DNA of 64,000 nt from Adlercreutzia sp. ZJ176 (GTDB lineage Bacteria > Actinomycetota > Coriobacteriia > Coriobacteriales > Eggerthellaceae). Position numbers and translations under genes: made by a program. Numbering within the stretch: position 1 is the first letter of the stretch; each line of letters begins with the position of its first letter. The stretch spans positions 62,001-126,000 of the forward strand of contig NZ_JAAKEC010000005.1 in NCBI RefSeq assembly GCF_011038975.1, given 5' to 3'. This document shows, piece after piece, positions 7,972 to 18,091 of this stretch. The notes beneath the pieces are model-generated. The model did no database searches, had not been told where the DNA came from, and worked only from the letters and a program-made list of their open reading frames with translations.

Positions 7972-9696
7972 CTAGCGCACCAGCTTAGCATTCAATGTTT
8001 TGGCAAGGGCCTGAAACGGTTTTCTCTTCGCTTTTGAGCCCAGGGACTCCAAAACATCAACGCACTCCACCTCAGTCAAGCTGCAAACTATTCTCAGCTC
8101 ATGTCTCGCACGAGAAGCGCCTGTGTAGAACAGAAGCCCGCCAGGTGCAGCATAAGGCGCACTGCTTGCATCAGATGCCCACGTGTCAACATCGACATCC
8201 ACAAGGATCACCGCGTCGGCTTCAAGCCCTTTGAACTTGCGACACGTATAGAACGGAACTTTCGTCTTTTCCCAGAACCCGTTTGCCACATGGCCACTCA
8301 ATGCGGATTTCGACTCCGTGGAGCAGGTCAGAACTACTATATCGTCAACCCCATCCGCTCGTAATGAAGCTATCTCTCTGTTGATAAAATCAGCCTGGTC
8401 ACTTGCATCGGTCGATACGAACAGCTTGGGAACAGAGCCTGACGTGGCAGCCTCTTTGGTGATACACCGTCTTTCGCCTCCCAAAGAATTAATCGAGCTC
8501 ATGGCTATGTTCTTCGTGTTCCTACAGTTGACGTACAAGGTTAGCTTGCAGTCGGCATCGTCAATGAGTCGAGGAAGCCCTGATCCCTGAATGAGCTGGT
8601 TTTTGTCATAGAATAGATAAAATGTCCCCTCGTTCATTTCAGCCAATTCGCTCAACGCTGTGAGAATATCTGCTTGCTCGACCGCCTCAACTCCAAAGTC
8701 TTGCCCCTCGTCCACTATGACATGCTTGTACGGAAATGCACCCGCATCATAATATTCCACGAGCTTAAGGGCCATCTGCTCATAATCGACCAACTTTGAA
8801 TTGCACGTCTTGCATGCATATCCAGCAATTGTATAGACATCGACATTGGAATAATCACCACACCTTTGTCGCAAATCGTCTCGAAGCATGGCGTTATAAC
8901 AGAGGAGAAGCACTTTATCACCATGTTCAGACAACCTGCGAGCTCGTTCTACGGCGATGAGCGTCTTTCCAGATCCCGCAACACCGTTGATAACGGCAGT
9001 TCGCTGATCCTCAAGGAAGTCCAGTATCCGCTTCTGCGATTCAAGCAAACGAAGGAATGCCAGGTCGGCCAAATCGTATTTCAAACGCCTGCTCGGGACA
9101 AGATCGAACGCTGGACACAAAATGCGCTCGACCAGCGCATCAGCCTCTTTCTCTGTTAAGCTCGTGTCTACGCCACCAATCTCGATACTCATAATTTCAC
9201 GAATTCTGAGCTCTGGCTCAATTAGGTCTTCCGCGAGGAGAAGCAACCCCTTCTCCGCCTCTGGAGCCAGCGATATGCCCTTCATCTGAGCTTTGCTTAT
9301 CGACGGAAACCACACTGCATGGTGCATCCTGCATCTCTGAAGCAAACCGTCGAGACCTTTTGCGCAAAATGCATCTCTAATCCTGTATTTTGCATTTGCC
9401 GCCTGGTTGAAAGGTCCTCCATGAGGCATCGGCGCTCCATTGCCGTAATACCAGTCACCCCCGCTATACGACACTCGTCCAGCTTTTGCCTCAATACACA
9501 ATAACCCAAGATTCTTATTGAAGATTACGAAGTCAGCCTCGTTGTCTTTGAGCGCCCCGTTCGACAGGGCCACCAATCTTAGAGAATGAACCACTATGAA
9601 CTCATCGGGCAAGTGATTCAACGCAGTATAAATCTCACCCTCTTTGCTGCTCGGGTTATATTCTCTGGGACCACTAATCGGAATCATTCGAGCCAT
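7972..9696 (-). CDS. NERD nuclease-SF1 helicase (Nhi-like) in the DISARM operon
   Basis: A 574-residue protein. Residues about 15-140 form a NERD domain with the restriction-endonuclease-like D...ExK pattern (NEADFVIFN, then CIEAKAG). A UvrD/Rep-type SF1 helicase follows: Walker A GVAGSGKT (about 237), Walker B HVIVDEGQDFG (about 324), motif VI GASRARHELRI near the C-terminus. Nuclease-helicases of this plan, such as staphylococcal Nhi, act alone against phage replication. Here the gene is last in a drm operon and its ATG shares one base with the drmB stop (TGATG), so it is translationally coupled to it. It occupies the place of the PLD gene drmC, which is absent. A role as the DISARM effector nuclease is inference. 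Confidence 0.85.
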   Translation of the reverse strand: MARMIPISGPREYNPSSKEGEIYTALNHLPDEFIVVHSLRLVALSNGALKDNEADFVIFNKNLGLLCIEAKAGRVSYSGGDWYYGNGAPMPHGGPFNQAANAKYRIRDAFCAKGLDGLLQRCRMHHAVWFPSISKAQMKGISLAPEAEKGLLLLAEDLIEPELRIREIMSIEIGGVDTSLTEKEADALVERILCPAFDLVPSRRLKYDLADLAFLRLLESQKRILDFLEDQRTAVINGVAGSGKTLIAVERARRLSEHGDKVLLLCYNAMLRDDLRQRCGDYSNVDVYTIAGYACKTCNSKLVDYEQMALKLVEYYDAGAFPYKHVIVDEGQDFGVEAVEQADILTALSELAEMNEGTFYLFYDKNQLIQGSGLPRLIDDADCKLTLYVNCRNTKNIAMSSINSLGGERRCITKEAATSGSVPKLFVSTDASDQADFINREIASLRADGVDDIVVLTCSTESKSALSGHVANGFWEKTKVPFYTCRKFKGLEADAVILVDVDVDTWASDASSAPYAAPGGLLFYTGASRARHELRIVCSLTEVECVDVLESLGSKAKRKPFQALAKTLNAKLVR

Positions 9697-11930
9697 CAGT
9701 CAAGCGCCCCCAGAAGCTCGACAAGCTTATCGGGCGTGCCAAGATCATCTATCGTGACAAATTTCCATGAGCTGGAGCTAGAGTATTCGTCGCCGAATGA
9801 TTGCCTGAATTCGTCCGCAGCCCTTCGCAGCAGAAAGACGACTCTGCTATCAGCCCAAACGAGCGATGCTACCGCCTCGGCGCCGCCCTTAGCGAAGCTC
9901 GCGTCGACCGCAGGTTTTTGCAGACTCAACTCGATTCCGCGCTTTACTAGTTGGTCAATGAACACCCCTTCTTCTTCGTCGGCATCGTAGAGGGCGAATT
10001 CGCAGACACCCCCGAAGTCCTCGTCACTTAAGTCATAATCCTCGAATACAACTTCGTAGTCATCTTTTTGAGGCTCAGAGGCTTTTTGGGCTGTCATCGG
10101 GATGGGCATCCCTTCTCCTCTCAAAGCCTTGCCAAGCAAACCCGTCTCAGGATTAGAGAGCGTTCCAACAAGCAATGCCCGATCGATAAACCTGTTACCC
10201 GTCTCACATGAGGTTTCTGGAACGAGTGCACAACTGTAGCACGCTGCCAGGTTACAAGAGCCAGGACCCTGCCCAGGAGACTCGATGCATACTGGATCAG
10301 ACGAGCACCAGCAGGCACTTCGGAGGGCGTTGTCGAATATCCGCTCGAAGCGCCCTGGTCTACCAGCCCGCACAAGACCACCAAGAGAGCCCTCGCTGTC
10401 ATCCGATGCGGTGTAGACAAGCAAACCGAGCATGTCTTCGTGGCGATCATCCTCAGCGAGAAACTTGTCGCAGTAGATGCGCTCTTTCACCGAAGCCGTG
10501 CTGTAGCCGCACTCCTTCGTAAGCCCGAGCATGAGCACATGGGAGAGGGTGTGTATGAGCGCATATTCTGGGTTTAACTCTCTAGGATCACGGTCGCGCT
10601 CTTTGTTTGACCTGTTAAAGTTGCGCTTCATCTTTTCAAAACGTCGACGTGCTGAACGGCTCTGACGCCACTGATTCAGAACGTCCCTTTTAAAGGCAAG
10701 GAAGATCCCCTCTCCTGTCGCTTGCATACCGAGCGTCCAGTCGAGCGGCTCGACTGAGAGCATTTTTCTGCGATCCCTAAACTTTTTCTCTTCATTGCCG
10801 TCTGGATACAATCGGGTAAAACCAACGAGAGCCCTCGTTTCCTTCAGGGTGGTAACCAGCGTAACACTCTCGATCATCGACCTGATGAGGCTGGATTCGT
10901 ATTCTCGGACATCAATTCTCTTGCCTTCGAATGTTCCCTTTTGTCGGTTAGACTCACTCGCCTGCTTAAGGGTTCTATATTCTGCTTCTCGATAGTCACT
11001 TTCGGTCTGATCACTCGCAGACTCCTCGCTCTCCAGATCAAAGAAGACAGCTTTTATCTCACTCGCGGTATACTTGCATTTCTCAACAAGTGAATCTTCA
11101 ATGAACTCATCGAGCTGCTCCTCGCCCCTTCCAGCATATTTTTTGAGCTTGTCATGATTCTTTTGCACAAACGCCCCGAGCTCTGCGTCAACAGTTTCAG
11201 GGATGTAGATTGAGCTCACAACGTCCGAATACCAGACGTTGGTTCCCCCTCTCTGTACAACGGCGAGCGATTCGGGATCCGCAGTGCACGTAGAGTTCCA
11301 TTGGTCCAGCCATGGCATACCGCCCTTGCATGTATATCCACATTCATGCAATGCCGAAGGCCTGGTTATGCCTTTAAGGCTGCGAGACTTGCCGCAAGTA
11401 ATACACTTGTACTCGATGTCACCCAGCGACGCACTGCCGCCCTTCGTAGTCCTCTGCATCACATGACCCTCGGGATTGGAAACCCGACCGCCATGCACCC
11501 ATTCGAGTATAGGAAGATCGTCGATATGCCCTTCAGGGCACACGACCACAAAACGCTCGGGCACGAGCAGGCGCCTTTTGGAATCGCATGACTCGTTCGT
11601 GCAATAAAGGTTGGCCTGTTGATTGTTTTTGCAATAGTAAACCCTTTTACACGAAGGGCAGTACAGCCAATGGGGGAAACGCACTGCGGGGACGGTTTCT
11701 GCTCCTATAGGCGGTGCCAACAGCCTTTTCGCACCAATGTAGCGCGTAAGCCGCTTATCATAGACGCTTCGCATGCGATCCCCGTTGTACGGAAACGCAT
11801 CAAGACCAGCTATCATGACGGATGACCCATCTGGACAAGGCAGTATCGCGCCAACTCCCCACGGACCGAAAAGCTGACCTTGCCGTATGCCATATCGTTT
11901 GCCCTTGGGCTGGCTTTCCTTCTTAGTCAT
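9696..11930 (-). CDS. drmB: DISARM protein DrmB (DUF1998)
   Basis: A 744-residue protein with the cysteine-rich C-terminal DUF1998 domain: ACWCSSDPVC, then CNLAACYSCALVPETSCE about residues 560-600. N-terminal zinc-binding pairs (YCPSCKRVYYC, then YKCITCGK) are also visible. DrmB forms a complex with the DrmA helicase in DISARM and is needed for phage restriction. The ATG at 11930 has GAGGAGG 8 bp upstream and lies 2 bp after the drmA stop. The longer frame to 11987 overlaps drmA and is not used. Confidence 0.88.
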   Translation of the reverse strand: MTKKESQPKGKRYGIRQGQLFGPWGVGAILPCPDGSSVMIAGLDAFPYNGDRMRSVYDKRLTRYIGAKRLLAPPIGAETVPAVRFPHWLYCPSCKRVYYCKNNQQANLYCTNESCDSKRRLLVPERFVVVCPEGHIDDLPILEWVHGGRVSNPEGHVMQRTTKGGSASLGDIEYKCITCGKSRSLKGITRPSALHECGYTCKGGMPWLDQWNSTCTADPESLAVVQRGGTNVWYSDVVSSIYIPETVDAELGAFVQKNHDKLKKYAGRGEEQLDEFIEDSLVEKCKYTASEIKAVFFDLESEESASDQTESDYREAEYRTLKQASESNRQKGTFEGKRIDVREYESSLIRSMIESVTLVTTLKETRALVGFTRLYPDGNEEKKFRDRRKMLSVEPLDWTLGMQATGEGIFLAFKRDVLNQWRQSRSARRRFEKMKRNFNRSNKERDRDPRELNPEYALIHTLSHVLMLGLTKECGYSTASVKERIYCDKFLAEDDRHEDMLGLLVYTASDDSEGSLGGLVRAGRPGRFERIFDNALRSACWCSSDPVCIESPGQGPGSCNLAACYSCALVPETSCETGNRFIDRALLVGTLSNPETGLLGKALRGEGMPIPMTAQKASEPQKDDYEVVFEDYDLSDEDFGGVCEFALYDADEEEGVFIDQLVKRGIELSLQKPAVDASFAKGGAEAVASLVWADSRVVFLLRRAADEFRQSFGDEYSSSSSWKFVTIDDLGTPDKLVELLGALD

Positions 11931-11932
11931 CG

Positions 11933-14900
11933 CTAATCCTCCTCGTCGACACCCGAGGGATACCACCCAATGATCGACACCTTGCACTCCTCATCGACAC
12001 TGCGCATCGATGTGGGCACTTCGAAACTTCGACCGAGCCATTCTTCGTGCTCCTTGCCACCGAGCGGATGCATGAGTGGTAAAGGTGCATCAGGAAACTC
12101 TTTTAGGCTTTCCCAGGCGCTGTAATCCTGGGACTTCCACTCTTCAATGATACCTGCGAGTTGAGATGCTGCTTTCTCCTTCTCGGCGACGTCCACCCTG
12201 CCAACTCTGCACTCTATCCTTTTGCAAATGTCATCCAAAATCGCAGGATCGGGATTGTTGGGGTTTTTCGCATCAGGTCTTTCAGCTCGATACATGCCGA
12301 AAAGCACCCCTGGAAGAGCCCTCTCGCGTACCTGTTCGCAGAACGCCGTTGCGCTGGACGGCTCAACGTGCTGATAGAAGCTCTCATGATAGTTCCTAAA
12401 ATTCTCATAGTGAGATCTATCACGAGGCCTGGTCGTACCATAAAGGGTGAGCACAACGCCTTTGGCATCGCCGCGTCCAACGCGACTCGTCGCCTGTATA
12501 TACTCGGCAGTTTCTTTTGGCTGGCCGGCAACGACCATCACGCCGAGTCTGGGAACATCCAAACCGACTGAAATCATATTTGTCGCCAGGCACAGATCGA
12601 TGCTCCTGTTGTTTTGCTCTGTGAATTTTATCGTCAAAGAGCTAAGATCCCGTCTGACTTCAGGTGCGTCCTTTCTCCCCGTCAGCTCAACCACCCTATC
12701 GAGATATCTTTTCCTACCGTCTGGATACGTACGCCGCTTCTCATAGAGTCGCTCAGGGATATCGCTTGTCGTCCACGTAAGAGCCTGACCCAGCTCTCTC
12801 GTTGTGCCATAGTACCCGATAATTGTCCAATAAGGATCTCTCTGCTCGCTGTCCTCAAGCTCCCACGAATTCGACTCCCAAAGAAGCTGGGTGTAAAGCT
12901 TGATGCTCGCCGTTGCAAAAGAGATATTCGGTGCGTAAAGGCCAATGTAACGTCTTCCGCGCCCAACCGCATCAAGCCTAGCGAAAAACGAGTCGTCATG
13001 GCTAATGCCAGATGGCGGGAACTGTTTCACGTTCTCCTTGCCGCACGCGAAAAGCTCGTGACATTGCTCTTTGGCTCGGCTTACGGTAGCCGTAGAAGCG
13101 ACGATCTTGGGTTTTCTCTCCTTGCCTCCATAGTCGCGAATAGTGCAGAGCTCGCTTATCAGTGTTTCGTAGCTTGCGACCATTGACCCCAAGGGTCCCG
13201 ATATGAGATGAAGTTCATCTTGAATGATGAGTTTTGGAGCATGTTTTCTTTCTCCATCTTCGCTTATGCCGAATATCCGATACGACTTCGGCCGATAGGG
13301 AATAATAGCAAACTTGTCAACAGTTCCCAGAAGCAAGGATGGCGGCTCGTGGTAGATTTCGTCATCTACAACTTTCAGAGGCAAGTCAAAGTCTTTTGAG
13401 CTGAAATCGCAATTCGAATTCATGCATACGAATTTCAGGTACTTATCTCCATCGCGGCTCTTATCTCTGTTGCGAGTGATCTGATAACCTTCTCCGCGTT
13501 CGCCCATTCGGCGCCCGCACCATGGACACTGAACTACAGGGATACTCTTCTCCATCTGCTTTCCGCTCCGCAAATCCTTGTAGATCTTGAGCGCTTCGCT
13601 CCAAGAGTTCGGTGAAGCAGCGGCCCCAACCCAGAATCCAATGGAGAAACGCTTGGCGCCGAGCAAATCAGGGTTATCCCTGCGCATGACTTCCAGCGCA
13701 CAAATGAGAGAAGCCGCCCTGGAGAACTGCTGCGATGAGAGCAACCTCAACGTGTAACGCATCAGAATCGTCGCACCTTCACAGACCTCACCGTTGAGGC
13801 GCTCAAGGATGAGCGTGAATGCCGACAGACCGAGATAAGCTTCCGTCTTGCCGCCACCTGTGGGGAACCAGATTAGATCGAGAAGCCCTCTGTCTTCTGA
13901 ATCGGAATCGACCATAGAATTCACGTTCATGAGCAGGAAAGCGATCTGGAATGGTCTCCAAAACCTCTGTCCATCTGCTGGCTTGTCGATCTCGTCTGCC
14001 TCATTTGCCACAACTCGATAATGTAAATACTGATTCAACATCGCTTCGTTTGCCAGATGAAAAGCCATCCGCGCTTTTCGGTTGATTTTCAGCGTATCGA
14101 ATCCAACATCGATCCGGTTAAGGCACTGTTGGCAGTTACTGACATTGCGCTCTGCCGCTACCTTCCTCCAGTCATCAAATTCTAGTGCTTTTTCTTCGAG
14201 ACCCTCGATCCACTTCCGATATGCATTAATAAGAGAGCTGATCGATCGTTCCGCCTCGTCCCATCGGCCAGGGTTTGCCAGCATGTTCATGTCAAAAGCC
14301 TTCGGGTCTAGCTCAGAAACACTTGACATTGTGGGCCGGACTTCCGACTGAGGTATCATCTCGGTCCTTATCGTGATTGGCCGCGGTTCCTCATCGCTCC
14401 AATCAGCCGCACATCCGTGACCGATCGCGTAATTCGCAATGCCTGAGTATATGAGTTTGCTTGATAGCTCCTCTTCGGTAAGAGCCTCGGCACCATCATC
14501 AGAAGGTAAGGGCTCGAATCCTAAGTTCGATTTTAATGAAAACCCGCATTGAAAGTAACAGTCTTTGGTATCACACGACTTCGGATTTGTCGACTTCTTC
14601 GAATTCCGCAACGCTACCGTTATGACAGATGAGTTCTCGTTTATGGCGTAGCGATAGACCATCATTACGACAAGCATGGTTTTGGGGATATCGATGCTAG
14701 TAACTTTCTTGCGCTCAGAAGGCAACTCAAAACCCGAAACGGACCACATGATGGGCTCTCTCTTGAAAACCAGCTTCTCGCCAACGAGTTCCTTGCCGTA
14801 TCTTCCTGCAGACACTTCTATATTCAGCAAGTCTTTGTTGTTTACCCTAATTGTGAGACTGATTGCCGATTGGTAATCTGCGTTCGATAACGCAATGGGT

Positions 14901-15166
14901 TCCTCTTCGTCCGAAAGGGACTCCATCTTGGAGCCCATCGCGACACCCTGAGCTTTATCCCCAGTTGCAACTTCGCCACCCGAAACGCTCTCATCCTCAT
15001 CAGGAATCTCACTGAATTCGCTCCCGACCGGATACAGAACGCCTACCGAATACGCATTTTTGGGTCGAACCCATTCGAGGGTTTCCTCTGACAGCGGATC
15101 CATTGGACCAGCGAACTCTTCATGCACTGCTCTATATAGAGCGTCTCTCATTTCATCGTCGCGCAT
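11933..15166 (-). CDS. drmA: DISARM helicase DrmA
   Basis: A 1077-residue SF2-type helicase. Walker A is PTGGGKTEAY (about residue 433). The DEAH-box position reads IIQDELHLISG (about 648). The C-terminal RecA domain shows TNMISVGLDVPRLG and the arginine-finger motif QATSRVGRGD. In DISARM, DrmA with DrmB loads on DNA with 5' overhangs and blocks incoming phage. The ATG at 15166 has GAGGTGA 5 bp upstream, inside the drmE stop region (gap 10 bp). The AT-rich codon use contrasts with the GC-rich flanks, consistent with transfer of the whole operon. Confidence 0.9.
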   Translation of the reverse strand: MRDDEMRDALYRAVHEEFAGPMDPLSEETLEWVRPKNAYSVGVLYPVGSEFSEIPDEDESVSGGEVATGDKAQGVAMGSKMESLSDEEEPIALSNADYQSAISLTIRVNNKDLLNIEVSAGRYGKELVGEKLVFKREPIMWSVSGFELPSERKKVTSIDIPKTMLVVMMVYRYAINENSSVITVALRNSKKSTNPKSCDTKDCYFQCGFSLKSNLGFEPLPSDDGAEALTEEELSSKLIYSGIANYAIGHGCAADWSDEEPRPITIRTEMIPQSEVRPTMSSVSELDPKAFDMNMLANPGRWDEAERSISSLINAYRKWIEGLEEKALEFDDWRKVAAERNVSNCQQCLNRIDVGFDTLKINRKARMAFHLANEAMLNQYLHYRVVANEADEIDKPADGQRFWRPFQIAFLLMNVNSMVDSDSEDRGLLDLIWFPTGGGKTEAYLGLSAFTLILERLNGEVCEGATILMRYTLRLLSSQQFSRAASLICALEVMRRDNPDLLGAKRFSIGFWVGAAASPNSWSEALKIYKDLRSGKQMEKSIPVVQCPWCGRRMGERGEGYQITRNRDKSRDGDKYLKFVCMNSNCDFSSKDFDLPLKVVDDEIYHEPPSLLLGTVDKFAIIPYRPKSYRIFGISEDGERKHAPKLIIQDELHLISGPLGSMVASYETLISELCTIRDYGGKERKPKIVASTATVSRAKEQCHELFACGKENVKQFPPSGISHDDSFFARLDAVGRGRRYIGLYAPNISFATASIKLYTQLLWESNSWELEDSEQRDPYWTIIGYYGTTRELGQALTWTTSDIPERLYEKRRTYPDGRKRYLDRVVELTGRKDAPEVRRDLSSLTIKFTEQNNRSIDLCLATNMISVGLDVPRLGVMVVAGQPKETAEYIQATSRVGRGDAKGVVLTLYGTTRPRDRSHYENFRNYHESFYQHVEPSSATAFCEQVRERALPGVLFGMYRAERPDAKNPNNPDPAILDDICKRIECRVGRVDVAEKEKAASQLAGIIEEWKSQDYSAWESLKEFPDAPLPLMHPLGGKEHEEWLGRSFEVPTSMRSVDEECKVSIIGWYPSGVDEED

Positions 15167-15176
15167 CGCAATCACC

Positions 15177-17849
15177 TCAACCCATGCACCATCCAAATCG
15201 ACCAGCTGGGACCATCGTAAGATCACCTATATATTCGACGAACAGCAGATCCACCGATCCCATATCCCCGTGTTTGCGACAAAAATCATCCGCGGCTTCT
15301 TCGAGACTTCCCGCCGCCCTTGCGTCTTTGACGAAAGCCTCAGCGATCTCCTGGATCAACTTCCTGCCACTGGTAATCCGATCACCCCTGATAGTTGATG
15401 CAGCCTTCATTATTTCATTGATTTCGGAATCAGTGAATTCCCTGTTGAGAGCTTTACCTATTATCGCGATGTCTTCTTTTTCGCTGGGGGCAATGATCGA
15501 TGAGTCGTTAACCCACCTCGCAATAGTGGCGAGATTTCTTTTGCAGCCCGCCTTGGAAATCCTATCCCTGATACTTCTGCGACTCATGAAGCGCAAAGCT
15601 TCGTCTATTGGTTCGCGCCAGGCTCGCGCCCGCGACGCCACCTCACGTAAGCCATGAGCATTACAAGCCTCATCAAGCGCATCATCATCCGATTCCGTCC
15701 GTAGCACAATATCGCCCTCTTGCAGACCAGCTACCGTCTTTCTGCAATAGCCTATTTCAGGATCGAGGGCATCAGTGACCACAATGAGAGAGTCTCCACC
15801 CTCTTCGCGAACACGAAGCCATCGGCACACGCCAGAAGTGAACCATACCGGACGGCCCCGATAAGCCTCTTCACCGTTGCGGTTTGTACGGCACCACTCA
15901 TTCCTTTCGCGCTCCATTGACCGCGCAATACCAGAAAGCGACTTATCTTGCACCCGTTTTGCATCCTGCTCGGGTTCCGCTATTGGTTTCGGAATAGTCA
16001 CCTTGATTCTCTCGAGGGATTTTCGATACCTCGATTTCTGCGACTTGTGGTGCCTCTTCCAGTAATCGTCGGCACTCAAATACCACTGAGTTTCTAGCTC
16101 GATGGGACTTATACCTCGGTACATGAACACGGTGCACGTACCCGCTAGCCCGGAACCCAGCAGTCGCTCCATCTCCTCACGCCGAAACCACCCAGAAATG
16201 AACACTTCTTCGTCCTCGGGAATAGAATCCTGTTTCAAGAACCTGCGCGGAGCAATTACCCTGATGGCGTCTGGCGACAACCCATCGTACGCGAGCGCCT
16301 CTTTCCAATATTCGCTAGCCGTTCTCTCGTTGACCCCGTTCGAAACCACGAGACACACTTTATGGTGAACGTTTTTCACCGCTCGAACTATCGCACCGTA
16401 CACAGCATTTTCTTTGGGCAGAGCTACATCTGGAAGCGACAGGCTGCGAAGTATCTTCGCAGCCTCCTCGACCTCATGCATCTCTTCCTTCGTAAGCGAG
16501 TAGTTGCTGCTCTCGCCAGTAAGCACGGCATTCGCACCGTCGATCCTATTTCGCAATTCGCTCGACGCGCTCTCGTCAAGCATTTCGGTTTGTCTTAGAG
16601 CCTGTCCCAGCACTCGCGTCAACGTCAACAAAGCCACCTGCTCGCCTTCGGAAAGCTTGTTTCGCCGATCGGCGAGGCCGTACAGTATTCGCGCGGCTTC
16701 CGAGAACCTGCCGTCATCCTCTACGGGCTGGCATCTTATCACTGAATTTGCGGCGCATAATTCCCTCCGCGTTAACGAAAGATGACTCTCGCCACAATAC
16801 CCAGATACGTCTAAGAGCTGCGATTTGCCCCATATGAATACCGGAAAGCCTAATTCGTCAAACACATTGGTGCGTCTTAGAATGCCCTCTTCGCAGAAAA
16901 CCGCGACGGGCACTCCAAACTCATTAATTATGTCCTCTAAGAGTCCACGCATAGAGTCTATGCACTCAGCAGTGGGGGCTTCGAGAACTATCGAGTCAAG
17001 CGTACCGCCCTCATCGAGATATTCATAGAGGTCAAGCAACTCGGATATGCCCTCTTCAGTTCTGCTCGTCACAACGATAGACGGCTCTCCTACAGCGGGA
17101 TAACTGTTACCTCTTTTTATTTCGCCGTCAGAAAATCTTCCCGTAGTCAGGCATTCGGCAAGGGGCAAACCTTCGTTTCCGAAGAATATCTCAGCTGACT
17201 TCAAAACAGTAGGCGGAATGTTCAGATAGGGAGAGGCCGACGTCGCGACCGCCACAGGAGAGACAACGGAGGAGCTCCTATTCCTGAGCATTTGCGCAAT
17301 CTCAGGAAGAGCAGAAAAAGCCACGGCTGTATCTTTCAAGGAACCGCGTGTCCTCAAAGTTGGGACTGTCCCTTCAATGCATCTGTGGAGCGTCGGCAAT
17401 CGGTCTAGCGAGTAATAGCTCTTTACTGGCGACTTTTGATCTTGCCTACGATCTGGCTGCCTGTATTCCAGCATTTTTCCGAGTTGATCGCGCTCCGAAA
17501 TCCCCAGATACTCGACCACCGTCTGACCGATGCAAATTGGCGTTCCTTCACTCAGTTCGTCTTTTTCGATATCTAGGTCAGGATCCAAGCCAAGGACGTT
17601 CTCTATCGCTTTGCTGACGGCAAACGATAATGCCTCCCTCGTATAGTCGCATACGGCAATCACAACGCCCGGCAATTTGGCCTCAATCGCCCTATCCAGA
17701 AAACCTCTGCTAACAGCTGTCACTGCGCTGGGCTTCACGGAACCTAGCTCTTTGTATCGCAGCTCGAAGTCGGGCACAGTCCAAGCCTTAAGACTGCTTT
17801 TAATAAACTCATCGTAAGTCAGCTCTTGGCCTTCGTGTTCTTGAGTCAT
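15177..17849 (-). CDS. drmE: Class 2 DISARM protein DrmE (unknown function)
   Basis: An 890-residue protein. Assignment rests mainly on its size and on its place between the cytosine methyltransferase and drmA, the layout of class 2 DISARM, whose extra gene is drmE. I see no Walker motif. Residues around 480-610 (KVCLVVSNGVNERTA, then EEVFISGWFRREEMERLL) look like an alternating alpha/beta domain reminiscent of a degenerate second RecA fold. The C-terminus is helical. ATG 17849 is preferred over GTG 17858 because GGTGG lies 6 bp before it. A 240-bp spacer with a large hairpin precedes it. Confidence 0.75.
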   Translation of the reverse strand: MTQEHEGQELTYDEFIKSSLKAWTVPDFELRYKELGSVKPSAVTAVSRGFLDRAIEAKLPGVVIAVCDYTREALSFAVSKAIENVLGLDPDLDIEKDELSEGTPICIGQTVVEYLGISERDQLGKMLEYRQPDRRQDQKSPVKSYYSLDRLPTLHRCIEGTVPTLRTRGSLKDTAVAFSALPEIAQMLRNRSSSVVSPVAVATSASPYLNIPPTVLKSAEIFFGNEGLPLAECLTTGRFSDGEIKRGNSYPAVGEPSIVVTSRTEEGISELLDLYEYLDEGGTLDSIVLEAPTAECIDSMRGLLEDIINEFGVPVAVFCEEGILRRTNVFDELGFPVFIWGKSQLLDVSGYCGESHLSLTRRELCAANSVIRCQPVEDDGRFSEAARILYGLADRRNKLSEGEQVALLTLTRVLGQALRQTEMLDESASSELRNRIDGANAVLTGESSNYSLTKEEMHEVEEAAKILRSLSLPDVALPKENAVYGAIVRAVKNVHHKVCLVVSNGVNERTASEYWKEALAYDGLSPDAIRVIAPRRFLKQDSIPEDEEVFISGWFRREEMERLLGSGLAGTCTVFMYRGISPIELETQWYLSADDYWKRHHKSQKSRYRKSLERIKVTIPKPIAEPEQDAKRVQDKSLSGIARSMERERNEWCRTNRNGEEAYRGRPVWFTSGVCRWLRVREEGGDSLIVVTDALDPEIGYCRKTVAGLQEGDIVLRTESDDDALDEACNAHGLREVASRARAWREPIDEALRFMSRRSIRDRISKAGCKRNLATIARWVNDSSIIAPSEKEDIAIIGKALNREFTDSEINEIMKAASTIRGDRITSGRKLIQEIAEAFVKDARAAGSLEEAADDFCRKHGDMGSVDLLFVEYIGDLTMVPAGRFGWCMG

Positions 17850-17978
17850 GCTAACCACCGCTCCGCTTAGCTTAAATAATTACCGCACTTTCCGCCACTA
17901 GGTACATTCCTCACGTTCTATCATTGCAATCCCTAAGACATATTTATTTTATTACCGTGAGCGTAAAGCTCTGAAATA

Positions 17979-18033
17979 AATTCGAGAGCTTAAGAGCGCG
18001 CAGGCCGACATCCAGCTCCTAAGCTCTCGAATT
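17979..18033 (-). terminator. Large hairpin between drmMII and drmE
   Basis: Perfect 14-bp arms AATTCGAGAGCTTA (17979-17992) and TAAGCTCTCGAATT (18020-18033) enclose 27 bases. On the minus strand the stem is followed by TTTATTTC. It probably ends or attenuates the methyltransferase transcript and separates it from the drmE-drmA-drmB-NERD unit, which would then have its own promoter in 17850-17978. Confidence 0.5.
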
Positions 18034-18091
18034 CTCTAGCACCTTTCGAAAGTCCGTGAAACCCAAGCTGTTAACACTCGACACACGCACC

